Positions 15,798-22,512 of a stretch of DNA of 22,611 bases are shown in pieces. Source of the DNA: JAGLQA01 sp023135565 (GTDB lineage: Bacteria > Acidobacteriota > Aminicenantia > UBA2199). Location: contig DAOWCY010000115.1 of the NCBI GenBank assembly GCA_030639305.1, forward strand, positions 1-22,611, read 5' to 3'. The notes under the pieces were generated by a model. It had not been told where the DNA came from, searched no databases, and was given only the letters and a program-made list of their open reading frames with translations. A program made the position numbers and the translations under genes. Within the stretch, counting starts at the first letter, position 1. Each line of letters starts with the position of its first letter.

Positions 15798-15826
15798 AAT
15801 ATAGAACAAAATTATAGATTTGTCAA
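15798..15826 (-). promoter_or_regulatory. Promoter of the UPF0175 gene
   Basis: Minus strand TTGACA (15826-15821), 17-nt spacer, TATATT (15803-15798). The predicted start leaves only about 10-13 nt of leader, containing the SD. Confidence 0.65.
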
Positions 15827-15836
15827 TAAAAAAATC

Positions 15837-15876
15837 GTAACTATCCAGTTTTTGATAACAAGCAGCAGTTCATAAT
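15837..15876. repeat. IS66-like terminal sequence (relic)
   Basis: Starts GTAACTATCCAGTTTTTGAT and continues to GCAGTTCATAA. It aligns with 22471-22512 over the whole 40 bp and, at its outer 20 bp, with the termini of the element at 19226-19389. Its GTAA end faces the UPF0175 promoter, 10 bp from the -35. No matching opposite end was found. Confidence 0.6.
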
Positions 15877-15924
15877 AGATTAGAGTTTCTGCACCGCGCA
15901 GCCACACGAAAACTCTAATCTATT
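15874..15924 (-). terminator. 15-bp perfect hairpin at the end of the response regulator gene
   Basis: AATAGATTAGAGTTT (15874-15888) and its exact complement (15910-15924) flank a 21-nt loop. The promoter-proximal arm covers the regulator's stop codon (15920-15922). No T run follows, so it may act as an mRNA-end stabiliser or a weak terminator. Confidence 0.55.
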
Positions 15925-16366
15925 CGACTTCCTCGGGGATTTTGTTCAAAACCAACCAGTAAAGACCCAACTGCTTGACGGATTCCATAAACTGGTCGAA
16001 ATCCACGGGCTTACGAATATAACTGTTAGCCCCAAGCTTATAACTCTCTACCATGTCTTTTTCAGAATTGGAGGAGGTTAATATCACCACCGGGTACAGA
16101 CGGGTTTTTTCGTTTTCCCTGATCCTTTTCAAAATCTCCAGGCCGTTTATTTTCGGTAGATTCAGATCGAGCAATATGACCTGCGGCGCTTCCATGGTAT
16201 CCTTGCCTACATACCGGCCTTTGCCGAATATGTAATTAATCGCTTCTTCCCCATCCCGCAGTACCACTACCTCGTTAAGAATATTATTCTTTTTCATGGC
16301 CCGTAAAGTCAATTTCTCATCATCTTCGTTATCCTCGATTAAAACGATAATTTTCTTTTTACTCAT
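15920..16366 (-). CDS. Single-domain response regulator
   Basis: 148 aa, a receiver domain alone with no output domain. Acidic pocket ED (11-12), phospho-acceptor D67 (VILLDLNLP), switch Thr T97 (VVILTSSN) and Lys K119 (IRKP) are all present. The extended segment before the Asp strand (YIFGKGRYVGKDTMEAP) is typical of Rcp1-type regulators that pair with hybrid or phytochrome-like kinases. The start overlaps the histidine kinase stop as ATGA, so it is co-translated and is probably a phosphorelay partner of that kinase. Cytoplasmic; output unknown. Confidence 0.95.
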   Translation of the reverse strand: MSKKKIIVLIEDNEDDEKLTLRAMKKNNILNEVVVLRDGEEAINYIFGKGRYVGKDTMEAPQVILLDLNLPKINGLEILKRIRENEKTRLYPVVILTSSNSEKDMVESYKLGANSYIRKPVDFDQFMESVKQLGLYWLVLNKIPEEVE

Positions 16367-18852
16367 TTTCTTCTCCTTTTATCCGGGTTTTTCTCCCGGT
16401 TAGGCAGCCAGCGTTTAAGCATGCCGGACAACTCTACCATATTGATCGGTTTTGAAAGATAATCATCCATGCCGGAGGCGAGACATTTTTCTTTATCTCC
16501 CTTTATTGCCCCTGCCGTCATAGCAATAATAGGAATCTTATGGTCGAGAACAGCGGACTGTTCTTCCCGGATTTTCCCTGTTGCCGTATAACCGTCCATT
16601 TCAGGCATCTGGCAGTCCATGAATACCAGGTCATAAGGTGTCGATTCCAGCGCTTTTACCGCTTCACGCCCATTGTGGACCACGTCGGCCCGGTAACCTA
16701 TGGTTTCCAGCATTTTGACGGCTACCTTGCGGCATAAAAGATCATCTTCGGCCAGCAGGATACGAATGTCGGAATTTTGGGCTTCTTCTACAGTATAGCG
16801 GGTAACCAATTCCTTTTTCCCGGTTTTTTCCTTATTTTCCCGGTCCAGTACCAGCAGCAGTGTGTCATATAATTGCTGCTGCTTGACCGGTTTGGTCAGG
16901 TAAGCGGAAAATCCAGCTTCCCTGTAATGCGCCACTTCGCCCCGTTCACCTACAGAGGCCAACATGATAAGAGATATGTTTTGCAGTTCCGGGTCATTTT
17001 TGATCTGTTTACCGAGAGTGACGCTGCTGTTCTGCCCGATGGTCTTATCGAGAATAACTATTTCGAAGGGATCACCTGCTGCTTTTGCGTTTTTGAGCAC
17101 AGCCGGCGCACTTTTCGGCTGTTCGACCGTATCGGCCCGGCAGCCCCAGGAAATCAGCGTGTTGGTGATTGCTTCGCGGCTGGTTTTATTATCACCAAGC
17201 ACCAGGATGCGTTTGCTGCACACTTCTTGCGCGGATGTTTTTTTAGCGGCTCCGGGGTCTATGCTCTTCACTTTCTCGAAGCGGGCGGTAAACCGGAAAG
17301 TGGAGCCTTTGCCCGGCTCGCTTTCTACACCGATCCGGCCGCCCATCATTTCGGTTAACTGCTTCGAGATTGCCAGACCGAGCCCGGTGCCGCTGTATTT
17401 CCCGGCTGCCTGCCTTTCGGCCTGGGTAAAGGCTTCAAAAATTTTATCCAATTCAGCGGCAGGTATCCCGATGCCGGTATCCACTACGGCAAATCTTATG
17501 GTAACATGGTTATTTTCCTCATGCTCAACCGTTACGTGCAGCGCCACTTCCCCTTTGTGGGTGAATTTTACGGCATTGCCTACCAGGTTGGTTAGTACCT
17601 GGCGCAGCCGTCCCGGGTCTCCTTTCACCTTCGTGGGGATCCCGGGGCTGATTAGAGGAACCAATTCTATCCCTTTTTCAAAGGCCCGTACAGCCAGCAC
17701 GTCGCTGATGGTTTCTAAGGTGTGACGAAGATCGAAATCTATAATCTCTAAATCGAGCTTCCCTGCTTCGATTTTGGAAAAATCGAGGATATCGTTGATA
17801 AGAGTGAGCAGCACATCGCCGCTGTCTTTTATGGTTTCCGCGTAATCGCGCTGTTCGGCGGTCAAATCGGTCTCCTGCAGGAGACTGGTGATGCCGATTA
17901 CGCCGCTCATGGGGGTGCGGATTTCATGGCTCATATTGGCCAGGAATTTTCCGCGCGCTTTATTTGCCTCTTCAGCGACAAGTTTTGCCAGTTTTAATTC
18001 TTTTGTGCGTTCTTCCACCCGCTGCTCTAATTCTTCGTTGGCTTTTTTTAGTTCATCTTGCGCATGTTTTCGCTTTGAAATATCGCGTGTTACCCCTAAT
18101 AGTCCAAAGGGTTTCCCGTTTTCGTCGATTACGAATGTGGCTCTCACTTCGATGGGCACGAGGGAACCATCTTTACATATATGTTCGGCGTCGAAGGTAC
18201 GCGGTTGGTGGAGACGCGCCTTTACCGCCTGTAATTCCCTGTGAAAAATTTCTAACACAGTGGGAATATATCCGGGGGAAACGATTTGATCTAAGGACAT
18301 ACTCATTATTTCTTCCGCTGTGAAGCCGGTGAGAGCAGTAATGGACGGTGATACATAAGAAATTTTCAAATTAAGACCCATTGTCCAGATCACGTCGGAC
18401 ACATTCTCCGCCAATAAGCGGTATTTTCTTTCACTTTCGCGCAGTTGTTGTTCGATCCGTTTTTTTTCACTTCTTATTTTGGCTTCCTTAAGTTCCCTAT
18501 TCACGGCAGGCACCAGGCGGGCGTATTTTCCTTTAATAATGTAATCGGCTGCTCCAGCCACCATTGCTTCGACAGCCGTTTCTTCCCCCATCCGGCCGGA
18601 AACCATAATGGCCGGTAAGTCGGATTCTTTATTTTCCAGGATTTGTAGGGCTTCTATGCCGCTGAATTCGGGAAGCGAATAATCGAGAATGGCGATGTCC
18701 CATTTTTTAGTATCTAAGGCTTTTATAAAATCGCCGGCTTTTTCGACGCGCTGCCACTGCGGGTCGAAACCTCCTTTTTTTAGTTCTCTAACCAGCAGCA
18801 GGGCGTCTTCTTCGACATCTTCGACAATTATTATGTTGAGTGGACGTGCCAT
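16363..18852 (-). CDS. Soluble hybrid histidine kinase REC-PAS-HisKA-HATPase-REC-REC
   Basis: 829 aa from ATG 18852, which has AGGAG 7 nt upstream; the TTG at 18870 and ATG at 18867 lack this spacing. Domains: REC1 (~5-120, D57 in IAILDYSLP); PAS (~140-260, ending GLLGVTRDIS); a coiled-coil linker; HisKA with H309 (SHEIRTPM); HATPase (~405-525: N426, DTGIGIP, GTGLGLAI); REC2 (~548-670, D602 in VILDKTI, with an atypical GDN in place of DDN); REC3 (~697-815, D746 in VFMDCQMPEMDG). No membrane segment, so it is cytoplasmic, with input through REC1 and PAS. The partner is the response regulator downstream (ATGA overlap). It is preceded by a consensus promoter and a ~235-nt leader with competing hairpins. 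Confidence 0.95.
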   Translation of the reverse strand: MARPLNIIIVEDVEEDALLLVRELKKGGFDPQWQRVEKAGDFIKALDTKKWDIAILDYSLPEFSGIEALQILENKESDLPAIMVSGRMGEETAVEAMVAGAADYIIKGKYARLVPAVNRELKEAKIRSEKKRIEQQLRESERKYRLLAENVSDVIWTMGLNLKISYVSPSITALTGFTAEEIMSMSLDQIVSPGYIPTVLEIFHRELQAVKARLHQPRTFDAEHICKDGSLVPIEVRATFVIDENGKPFGLLGVTRDISKRKHAQDELKKANEELEQRVEERTKELKLAKLVAEEANKARGKFLANMSHEIRTPMSGVIGITSLLQETDLTAEQRDYAETIKDSGDVLLTLINDILDFSKIEAGKLDLEIIDFDLRHTLETISDVLAVRAFEKGIELVPLISPGIPTKVKGDPGRLRQVLTNLVGNAVKFTHKGEVALHVTVEHEENNHVTIRFAVVDTGIGIPAAELDKIFEAFTQAERQAAGKYSGTGLGLAISKQLTEMMGGRIGVESEPGKGSTFRFTARFEKVKSIDPGAAKKTSAQEVCSKRILVLGDNKTSREAITNTLISWGCRADTVEQPKSAPAVLKNAKAAGDPFEIVILDKTIGQNSSVTLGKQIKNDPELQNISLIMLASVGERGEVAHYREAGFSAYLTKPVKQQQLYDTLLLVLDRENKEKTGKKELVTRYTVEEAQNSDIRILLAEDDLLCRKVAVKMLETIGYRADVVHNGREAVKALESTPYDLVFMDCQMPEMDGYTATGKIREEQSAVLDHKIPIIAMTAGAIKGDKEKCLASGMDDYLSKPINMVELSGMLKRWLPNREKNPDKRRRK

Positions 18853-19087
18853 ATTTTTTCTCCTCATCAATTGCGATTGTTTTTTCCTTAGTTTTATTAG
18901 CTAGCCTTTTGGCGTTTATAAGAATAAGAAAACTACGCCATCTCCCTTTCACAGCCGGGCTTAGGCGTTTTGTCGGCAAATGTGCTGTATAACCTATGTT
19001 GATCGCTTTCATCATGTCTCTAAGTGTTAGAATAATCCGGAAAATATTGTAAACATGACGGCATTATGGTGGTCGATTTTCTACCAT
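18853..19087 (-). promoter_or_regulatory. Long structured 5' leader of the histidine kinase operon
   Basis: Between the predicted transcription start (~19087) and the ATG at 18852. In minus-strand RNA, an ACGCC (18968-18964), a GGCGT (about 18940-18936) and a second ACGCC (about 18915-18911) occur in order, so GGCGT can pair with either side but not both. AAA/TTT runs extend the first pairing. The second hairpin lies ~60 nt before the start. A 75-codon ORF through this stretch has no SD and overlaps the kinase, so I read the region as untranslated. Confidence 0.4.
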
Positions 19088-19093
19088 GTGAAT

Positions 19094-19122
19094 ATTGTAA
19101 AGGAAATATTTTCCGATGTCAA
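19094..19122 (-). promoter_or_regulatory. Promoter of the histidine kinase operon
   Basis: Minus strand TTGACA (19122-19117), 17-nt spacer, TACAAT (19099-19094). The spacer carries the palindrome GGAAA-TAT-TTTCC, and a second GGAAAATATT lies about 60 bp downstream: possible operator positions. Confidence 0.65.
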
Positions 19123-19225
19123 CAAATTTCTATTTTTTATTTGAAACGAACCGGTTTAGTTTTATCTTTCCTGGTGAGATAGGAAAAGTGCCCCGGTTTT
19201 TCTTCAAGATTTTAATTTTTTTATA

Positions 19226-19389
19226 GTAAGTGTTCAGTTTTGGAAAAAGAAAAATTCAAAGCTTTTGTCGGGGGGGGCTTCTCGCTTTTGTAAACAAAAG
19301 TTTTGTTCAAACTTTTTCAAAAGTTTGGCCCCCGGCAGGGCCGCCGGAGGCAAGCCCGTTTTAAATTTTCCCAAAAACTGAATAGTTAC
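19226..19389. mobile_element. Miniature inverted-repeat element with IS66-like ends, 164 bp
   Basis: The left end starts GTAAGTGTTCAGTTTTGG and the right end (read inward on the minus strand) starts GTAACTATTCAGTTTTTGG: imperfect inverted repeats of ~20 bp. They are flanked by a perfect 8-bp direct repeat TTTTTATA (19218-19225 and 19390-19397). GTAA termini with 8-bp target duplications are the hallmark of the IS66 family. There is no coding capacity. The interior holds an AAACTTTT-TC-AAAAGTTT hairpin and a GC-rich block (GGCCGCCGGAGGC) also present, inverted, at 7239-7251. It inserted just upstream of the M18 aminopeptidase promoter. Confidence 0.75.
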
Positions 19390-19402
19390 TTTTTATAGAC
19401 TG

Positions 19403-19429
19403 TTGAAAACCCGGGATTTCTGTTATAAT
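19403..19429 (+). promoter_or_regulatory. Promoter of the M18 aminopeptidase gene
   Basis: Perfect TATAAT at 19424-19429, with TTGAAA at 19403-19408 (15-nt spacer) or TGTTGA at 19401-19406 (17-nt spacer) as -35. The leader is about 25 nt. The -35 is 6 bp from the end of the flanking target duplication of the miniature element. Confidence 0.55.
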
Positions 19430-19460
19430 TATATGAATACAAAAATTTAGGATTAGCAAA

Positions 19461-20846
19461 ATGAATGAAAAAGAGATTAAGAAATTAAGTGAAGAGCTGT
19501 TTTATAAGAGCGAGTCGGCCTGGGAAAAAACCGACAAAGACGAAGTGTTCAAATTCTGTGAAGGTTACAAGCAATTTTTAAAATTTTCAAAAACAGAAAG
19601 AGAATGCGCCAAAAATATCGTGAAAACCTTATCCGGCAAAGGCTTTAAAAGTATCGACGATATTAAAATGCTGTCCCCGGGTGCTAAGGTATATAAATTA
19701 TATAAGCACCGGGTGGTATTGGCGGCTGTAATCGGTAGGGAGCCGGGAGTTTTAAGGATAATCGGCAGCCATATTGACAGCCCGCGCATCGATTTGAAAC
19801 CGAATCCCATGTATGAGGATGCCGCGGTAGTGCTGTTGAAAAGCCACTATTACGGCGGTATCAAAAAGTATCATTGGGTGAACATCCCGCTGAGTTTTTT
19901 CGGAGTGGTGCATACCAAAAAAGGTAAAATAGAGATCGTTTACGGTGAGGAAGCGAATGAGCCGAAATTTATTATCCCGGACCTGCTGCCCCACCTGGCC
20001 AAGGAACAGATGGCAAAAAAAATGAGAGACGGTATCAGCGGCGAGCAATTGAATATCCTGGTGGGCAATATCCCGGTTAAGAGTAAAAAAATAAAAGAAA
20101 AGGTTAAATTGAATATATTAAAAATTTTGCATGAAAAATACGGTATAAAAGAGAAGGATTTCCTGACCGCGGATATCGAATTTACCCCTGCCTTCGACCC
20201 CGTGGATATCGGTTTCGATGCTGCTATGATTGCCGCTTACGGTCAGGATGACCGCTCCTGTGTATATACTTCATTAACGGCTTTAGAAGAAACCGTAAGC
20301 CCGCGGAGTACGGCGGTAGGTTTTTTTGTCGATAAAGAGGAGACCGATTCGGACGGCAATACCGGGGCCACCAGCACGGTATTGGAAAATTTTATCAAGC
20401 AGCTTATGAGATTGTCCGCTGTCAAAACACCGGTGGAAGAAGTGCTGGAAAATGCTTATTCCTTGAGCGGAGACGTGACTGCCGCATTTAATCCCAATTT
20501 CCCCGACCCCAGCGATAAAACCAATGCCTCCTTTTTAGGGCACGGTGTTTCGGTGGAGAAGTATGGCGGCGGCGGAGGTAAGTACTCTACCAACGATGCC
20601 TCGTCGGAATTTATGTCCTGGTTAATCGGGATACTTGAGAAAGACAATGTCTGCTGGCAGACCGGCGAGTTGGGAAAGATCGATAAAGGCGGCGGCGGTA
20701 CCATTGCCAAATATATGAGTATTCTCGGCATGGAGTGTATAGATGTAGGCCCCTCTCTTTTGAGTATGCATTCCAATGCGGAGTTATCGAGTAAGGTGGA
20801 CATATATCATACTTATAAAGCCTACAAAGCCTTTTTGAAAAGCTGA
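19461..20846 (+). CDS. M18 family zinc aminopeptidase
   Basis: 461 aa, the usual length for bacterial M18 (aspartyl aminopeptidase-like) enzymes that remove N-terminal residues from peptides as cytoplasmic oligomers. Metal and catalytic residues are visible in order: H104 (GSHIDSPRID), D263/D264 (YGQDDRSC), E293/E294 (VDKEETDSDGNTGATS), D338 (SGDVTAAFNP), H437 (SMHSNAELSS). There is no signal peptide. The ATG at 19461 has AGGA 8 nt upstream and its own promoter. The TGA stop sits inside the first unit of a heptamer array (20842-20869). Substrate preference cannot be read from sequence. Confidence 0.95.
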   Translation: MNEKEIKKLSEELFYKSESAWEKTDKDEVFKFCEGYKQFLKFSKTERECAKNIVKTLSGKGFKSIDDIKMLSPGAKVYKLYKHRVVLAAVIGREPGVLRIIGSHIDSPRIDLKPNPMYEDAAVVLLKSHYYGGIKKYHWVNIPLSFFGVVHTKKGKIEIVYGEEANEPKFIIPDLLPHLAKEQMAKKMRDGISGEQLNILVGNIPVKSKKIKEKVKLNILKILHEKYGIKEKDFLTADIEFTPAFDPVDIGFDAAMIAAYGQDDRSCVYTSLTALEETVSPRSTAVGFFVDKEETDSDGNTGATSTVLENFIKQLMRLSAVKTPVEEVLENAYSLSGDVTAAFNPNFPDPSDKTNASFLGHGVSVEKYGGGGGKYSTNDASSEFMSWLIGILEKDNVCWQTGELGKIDKGGGGTIAKYMSILGMECIDVGPSLLSMHSNAELSSKVDIYHTYKAYKAFLKS

Positions 20847-20869
20847 ACGCCGAAAGCTGAACGCTGCCC
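20842..20869. repeat. Heptamer array GCTGAAC, four units, over the M18 stop codon
   Basis: GCTGAAC, GCCGAAA, GCTGAAC, GCTGCCC. The first unit supplies the TGA stop of the aminopeptidase, so the array begins exactly at the gene end. Same family as 7458-7513. Confidence 0.75.
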
Positions 20870-20876
20870 CTGGGAG

Positions 20877-20905
20877 TTGACAAAATCAGCCGTGTGGGGC
20901 ATAAT
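20877..20905 (+). promoter_or_regulatory. Promoter of the Uma2-family gene
   Basis: TTGACA (20877-20882), 17-nt spacer, CATAAT (20900-20905). The predicted leader is ~14 nt and contains AAGGAGGT, 5 nt before the ATG. Confidence 0.7.
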
Positions 20906-20925
20906 GGTTCGGAAGGAGGTAAACG

Positions 20926-21480
20926 ATGCACCCGGTTTCGTTAAATGCTGAAGATCTGCCGCGCTACACTTATAAAGATTATGCGGTGTGGGAAGGCGGT
21001 TGGGAAATTATCCGCGGTATCCCCTATGCCATGGTGCCGGCGCCTGTCATCAAACACCAGCGGTTAAGTAAAAAAATAGCCTGGCAGTTGGAAGAGCAGT
21101 TGGAATATTGTGAAAAATGTGAAGTGTTTTTACCGGTGGATTGGCAGGTTTCCGAGGATACGGTAGTGCAGCCGGATGTCCTGGTGGTATGCAGCGAAGA
21201 CGATTACGTGGGCGATGTGAAATTAGAAATAACCCCGGTGATTGTTTTTGAAGTGCTTTCCCCGGCCTCTTCCCGGAAGGATAGGATCGTAAAGTACCGC
21301 CTTTATGAAAGCGCAGGGGTGAAATATTACTGCATCGTTGATCCCGGTACGAATAGTGCGGACGTATTTGTTTTGCAAAAGGAGAAATACCGGGAGTTAG
21401 AAGATTTCGATGAAGGTTTGATGAGTTTCGATTTAGGCCCCTGCCGGGTTCAACTGGATTTCGGAGAAATTTTCCGGTAA
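20926..21480 (+). CDS. Uma2-family PD-(D/E)XK nuclease-like protein
   Basis: 184 aa, typical for the Uma2 (DUF820) family. Pattern: WEIIRGIPYAMVPAPVIKHQRL at the N-terminus, then VVQPDVLVV with the catalytic Asp (D84), VIVFEVLSPASSRKDRIVKYRLYESAGVKYYCIVDP with the Glu (E109) and following Lys residues, and a hydrophobic tail. These genes are abundant accessory genes of uncertain role, probably DNA-directed. A strong promoter and a near-perfect SD suggest active expression. Its stop lies 2 bp from the stop of the convergent HicB-like gene. Confidence 0.92.
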   Translation: MHPVSLNAEDLPRYTYKDYAVWEGGWEIIRGIPYAMVPAPVIKHQRLSKKIAWQLEEQLEYCEKCEVFLPVDWQVSEDTVVQPDVLVVCSEDDYVGDVKLEITPVIVFEVLSPASSRKDRIVKYRLYESAGVKYYCIVDPGTNSADVFVLQKEKYRELEDFDEGLMSFDLGPCRVQLDFGEIFR

Positions 21481-21482
21481 TA

Positions 21483-21656
21483 TTATGATATGATTCCTTC
21501 CTGGAAATTAGACAATAGAGCTTCTTTTAGGGTTATTCGCAACGTATCCAGTAATTCTTCACGTGTGTGTTCCTGGCAATTTACCCCGGATACTTCTTCT
21601 ACCCAGCCTATCCACCAATCGCCATCTTCTTTTATCACTGTTGTATGGGTATGCAC
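21483..21656 (-). CDS. HicB-like antitoxin, short, without adjacent HicA
   Basis: 57 aa from GTG 21656 (GTG 21638 is an alternative; neither has a clear SD). The core VIKEDGDWWIGWVEEVSGVNC, then QEHTREELLDTLRITLKEAL, is the HicB-type partial RNase-H-fold pattern. HicB normally binds a HicA mRNA interferase encoded next to it. Here the C-terminal extension seems ~15-20 residues short and the space where a partner would follow is occupied by the convergent uma2 gene. The first codons lie inside a 69-bp repeat that is duplicated upstream (21744-21812). It may be an orphan or decaying antitoxin. Confidence 0.65.
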   Translation of the reverse strand: MHTHTTVIKEDGDWWIGWVEEVSGVNCQEHTREELLDTLRITLKEALLSNFQEGIIS

Positions 21657-21710
21657 GGTCGTTAAATTACCGCGACAAGTCGCCCCTTATTGGCTCCCCG
21701 CGCCGTGGGG
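21642..21710. repeat. 69-bp repeat copy 1, containing the HicB-like start
   Basis: Matches 21744-21812 with two differences. It contains GCGAC-AA-GTCGC and the palindrome CCCCGCG-C-CGTGGGG. On the minus strand its inner end reads GTG CAT ACC CAT ACA, the first codons of the HicB-like ORF. Confidence 0.9.
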
Positions 21711-21743
21711 CCTAAAAGCGCAGAGTGAGGGGGGCCGGGAAAC

Positions 21744-21812
21744 TGTATGGGTATGCACGGTCGTTAAATTATCGCGACAAGTCGCCCCTTATTGGCTCCC
21801 CACGCCGTGGGG
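21744..21812. repeat. 69-bp repeat copy 2, abutting the 197-aa stop codon
   Basis: Offset 102 from copy 1, with a 33-bp unrelated spacer. Perfect palindrome CCCCACG-C-CGTGGGG at 21798-21812, directly next to the stop codon (21813-21815) of the 197-aa gene. Its duplicated GTG start leads into a 15-codon dead end in the spacer. The hairpin could also serve as a transcript end, though no T run follows. Confidence 0.9.
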
Positions 21813-22406
21813 TTATCCGAAATGAACGTCACGAAGCACACCCGGGTCTACATCTTTGTATTTCTCGCACTTAATGAAGGCTTTTATTTGGTCGTAAGTT
21901 TTTTCTTTTAATAGGATTTTTTGCTGTAATTTTTCAAGTTTGGCGGCGGCAGCGGTTTCCGCATCCTTTAAACCCGATTCACTATCTAAGGGGGCTTCTC
22001 CCCGGCGCCCCAATTCCCTGATAGCGTCATGCTCGATAGTCATCTTGAGCGCTTCTACCCTGGCTTTTTCATAGACGGCTTCTAATTCCATGAGTTGATC
22101 TTCGATCTCCTGCATCACCTTCAGGGCCAGGTAATCCCTCTCTTCCTGCTCATCCAGGGGCTCGAGATAATGAAATTGCCCTTCGTCCATGGCCATATCT
22201 AACCAGTGCACTTCAGCAGCTCGATCAGATTGCTTAAAACGGGCCAATATCTCCTGCGCCTCTTTGGTAGGTTGATGAGTCAGGGTCATGCAGATTTTTT
22301 CCAATTCCTCCAGCGGCGTTGTGGATGAAAAAAGTTTTTTCTTAAAGTTCCGGTAGTCTTCGTCAGTATATTTCTTTTGTTGGTCTATATCTTTTTCTTC
22401 TGCCAT
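21813..22406 (-). CDS. Charged helical protein of unknown function, 197 aa
   Basis: Not recognised. The protein is highly charged and predicted mostly helical, with coiled-coil-like stretches at ~100-125 (EEIEDQLMELEAVYEKARVE is similar in character) and ~148-180 (AAAAKLEKLQQKILLKEK). It has no signal peptide, membrane segment or obvious catalytic motif. AAGGAG lies 5 nt before the ATG, and a good promoter stands just upstream, so expression is likely. A regulatory or structural cytoplasmic role is possible. Downstream is the duplicated repeat and the HicB-like gene; no functional link is evident. Confidence 0.8.
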   Translation of the reverse strand: MAEEKDIDQQKKYTDEDYRNFKKKLFSSTTPLEELEKICMTLTHQPTKEAQEILARFKQSDRAAEVHWLDMAMDEGQFHYLEPLDEQEERDYLALKVMQEIEDQLMELEAVYEKARVEALKMTIEHDAIRELGRRGEAPLDSESGLKDAETAAAAKLEKLQQKILLKEKTYDQIKAFIKCEKYKDVDPGVLRDVHFG

Positions 22407-22430
22407 TTTAACTCCTTAATTCCATTGGGT

Positions 22431-22459
22431 AGTATAGTATAAAAAAGAAAATAATGCAA
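22431..22459 (-). promoter_or_regulatory. Promoter of the 197-aa gene
   Basis: Minus strand TTGCAT (22459-22454), 17-nt spacer, TATACT (22436-22431), with a leader of about 18 nt containing the SD. Confidence 0.65.
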
Positions 22460-22470
22460 CAGCCCGAAAT

Positions 22471-22512
22471 GTAACTGTTCAGTTTTTGACAACAGGCCGC
22501 AGTTCATAAATT
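22471..22512. repeat. IS66-like terminal sequence near the window end
   Basis: Starts GTAACTGTTCAGTTTTTGAC and continues to GCAGTTCATAA, matching 15837-15876 over its length. The GTAA end faces the promoter of the 197-aa gene, 11 bp from its -35. The inward side runs to the window edge, so it could be the end of a longer element. The remaining ~100 bp show no gene. Confidence 0.6.

Noticed and set aside
18904..18990. Fluoride or c-di-GMP riboswitch in the kinase leader
   Set aside because: GGGAGATGGCG and AAACGCC superficially recall a fluoride aptamer, but the first stem's partner strand is missing. The c-di-GMP-I core (GGCAAACC, CGCAAAGCC) is absent.
18788..19015. 75-codon minus-strand ORF in the histidine kinase leader
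   Set aside because: No SD, overlaps the kinase start by 65 bp in another frame, composition not protein-like; the stretch is better explained as untranslated leader.
21642..21812. Two-unit CRISPR-like array
   Set aside because: The 69-bp repeats are too long, there is a single 33-bp spacer, no cas genes are present, and the repeat carries a gene start.
21490..21825. 111-codon plus-strand frame
   Set aside because: It reads through both 69-bp repeats and is antisense to the HicB-like ORF, which has a recognisable family pattern.
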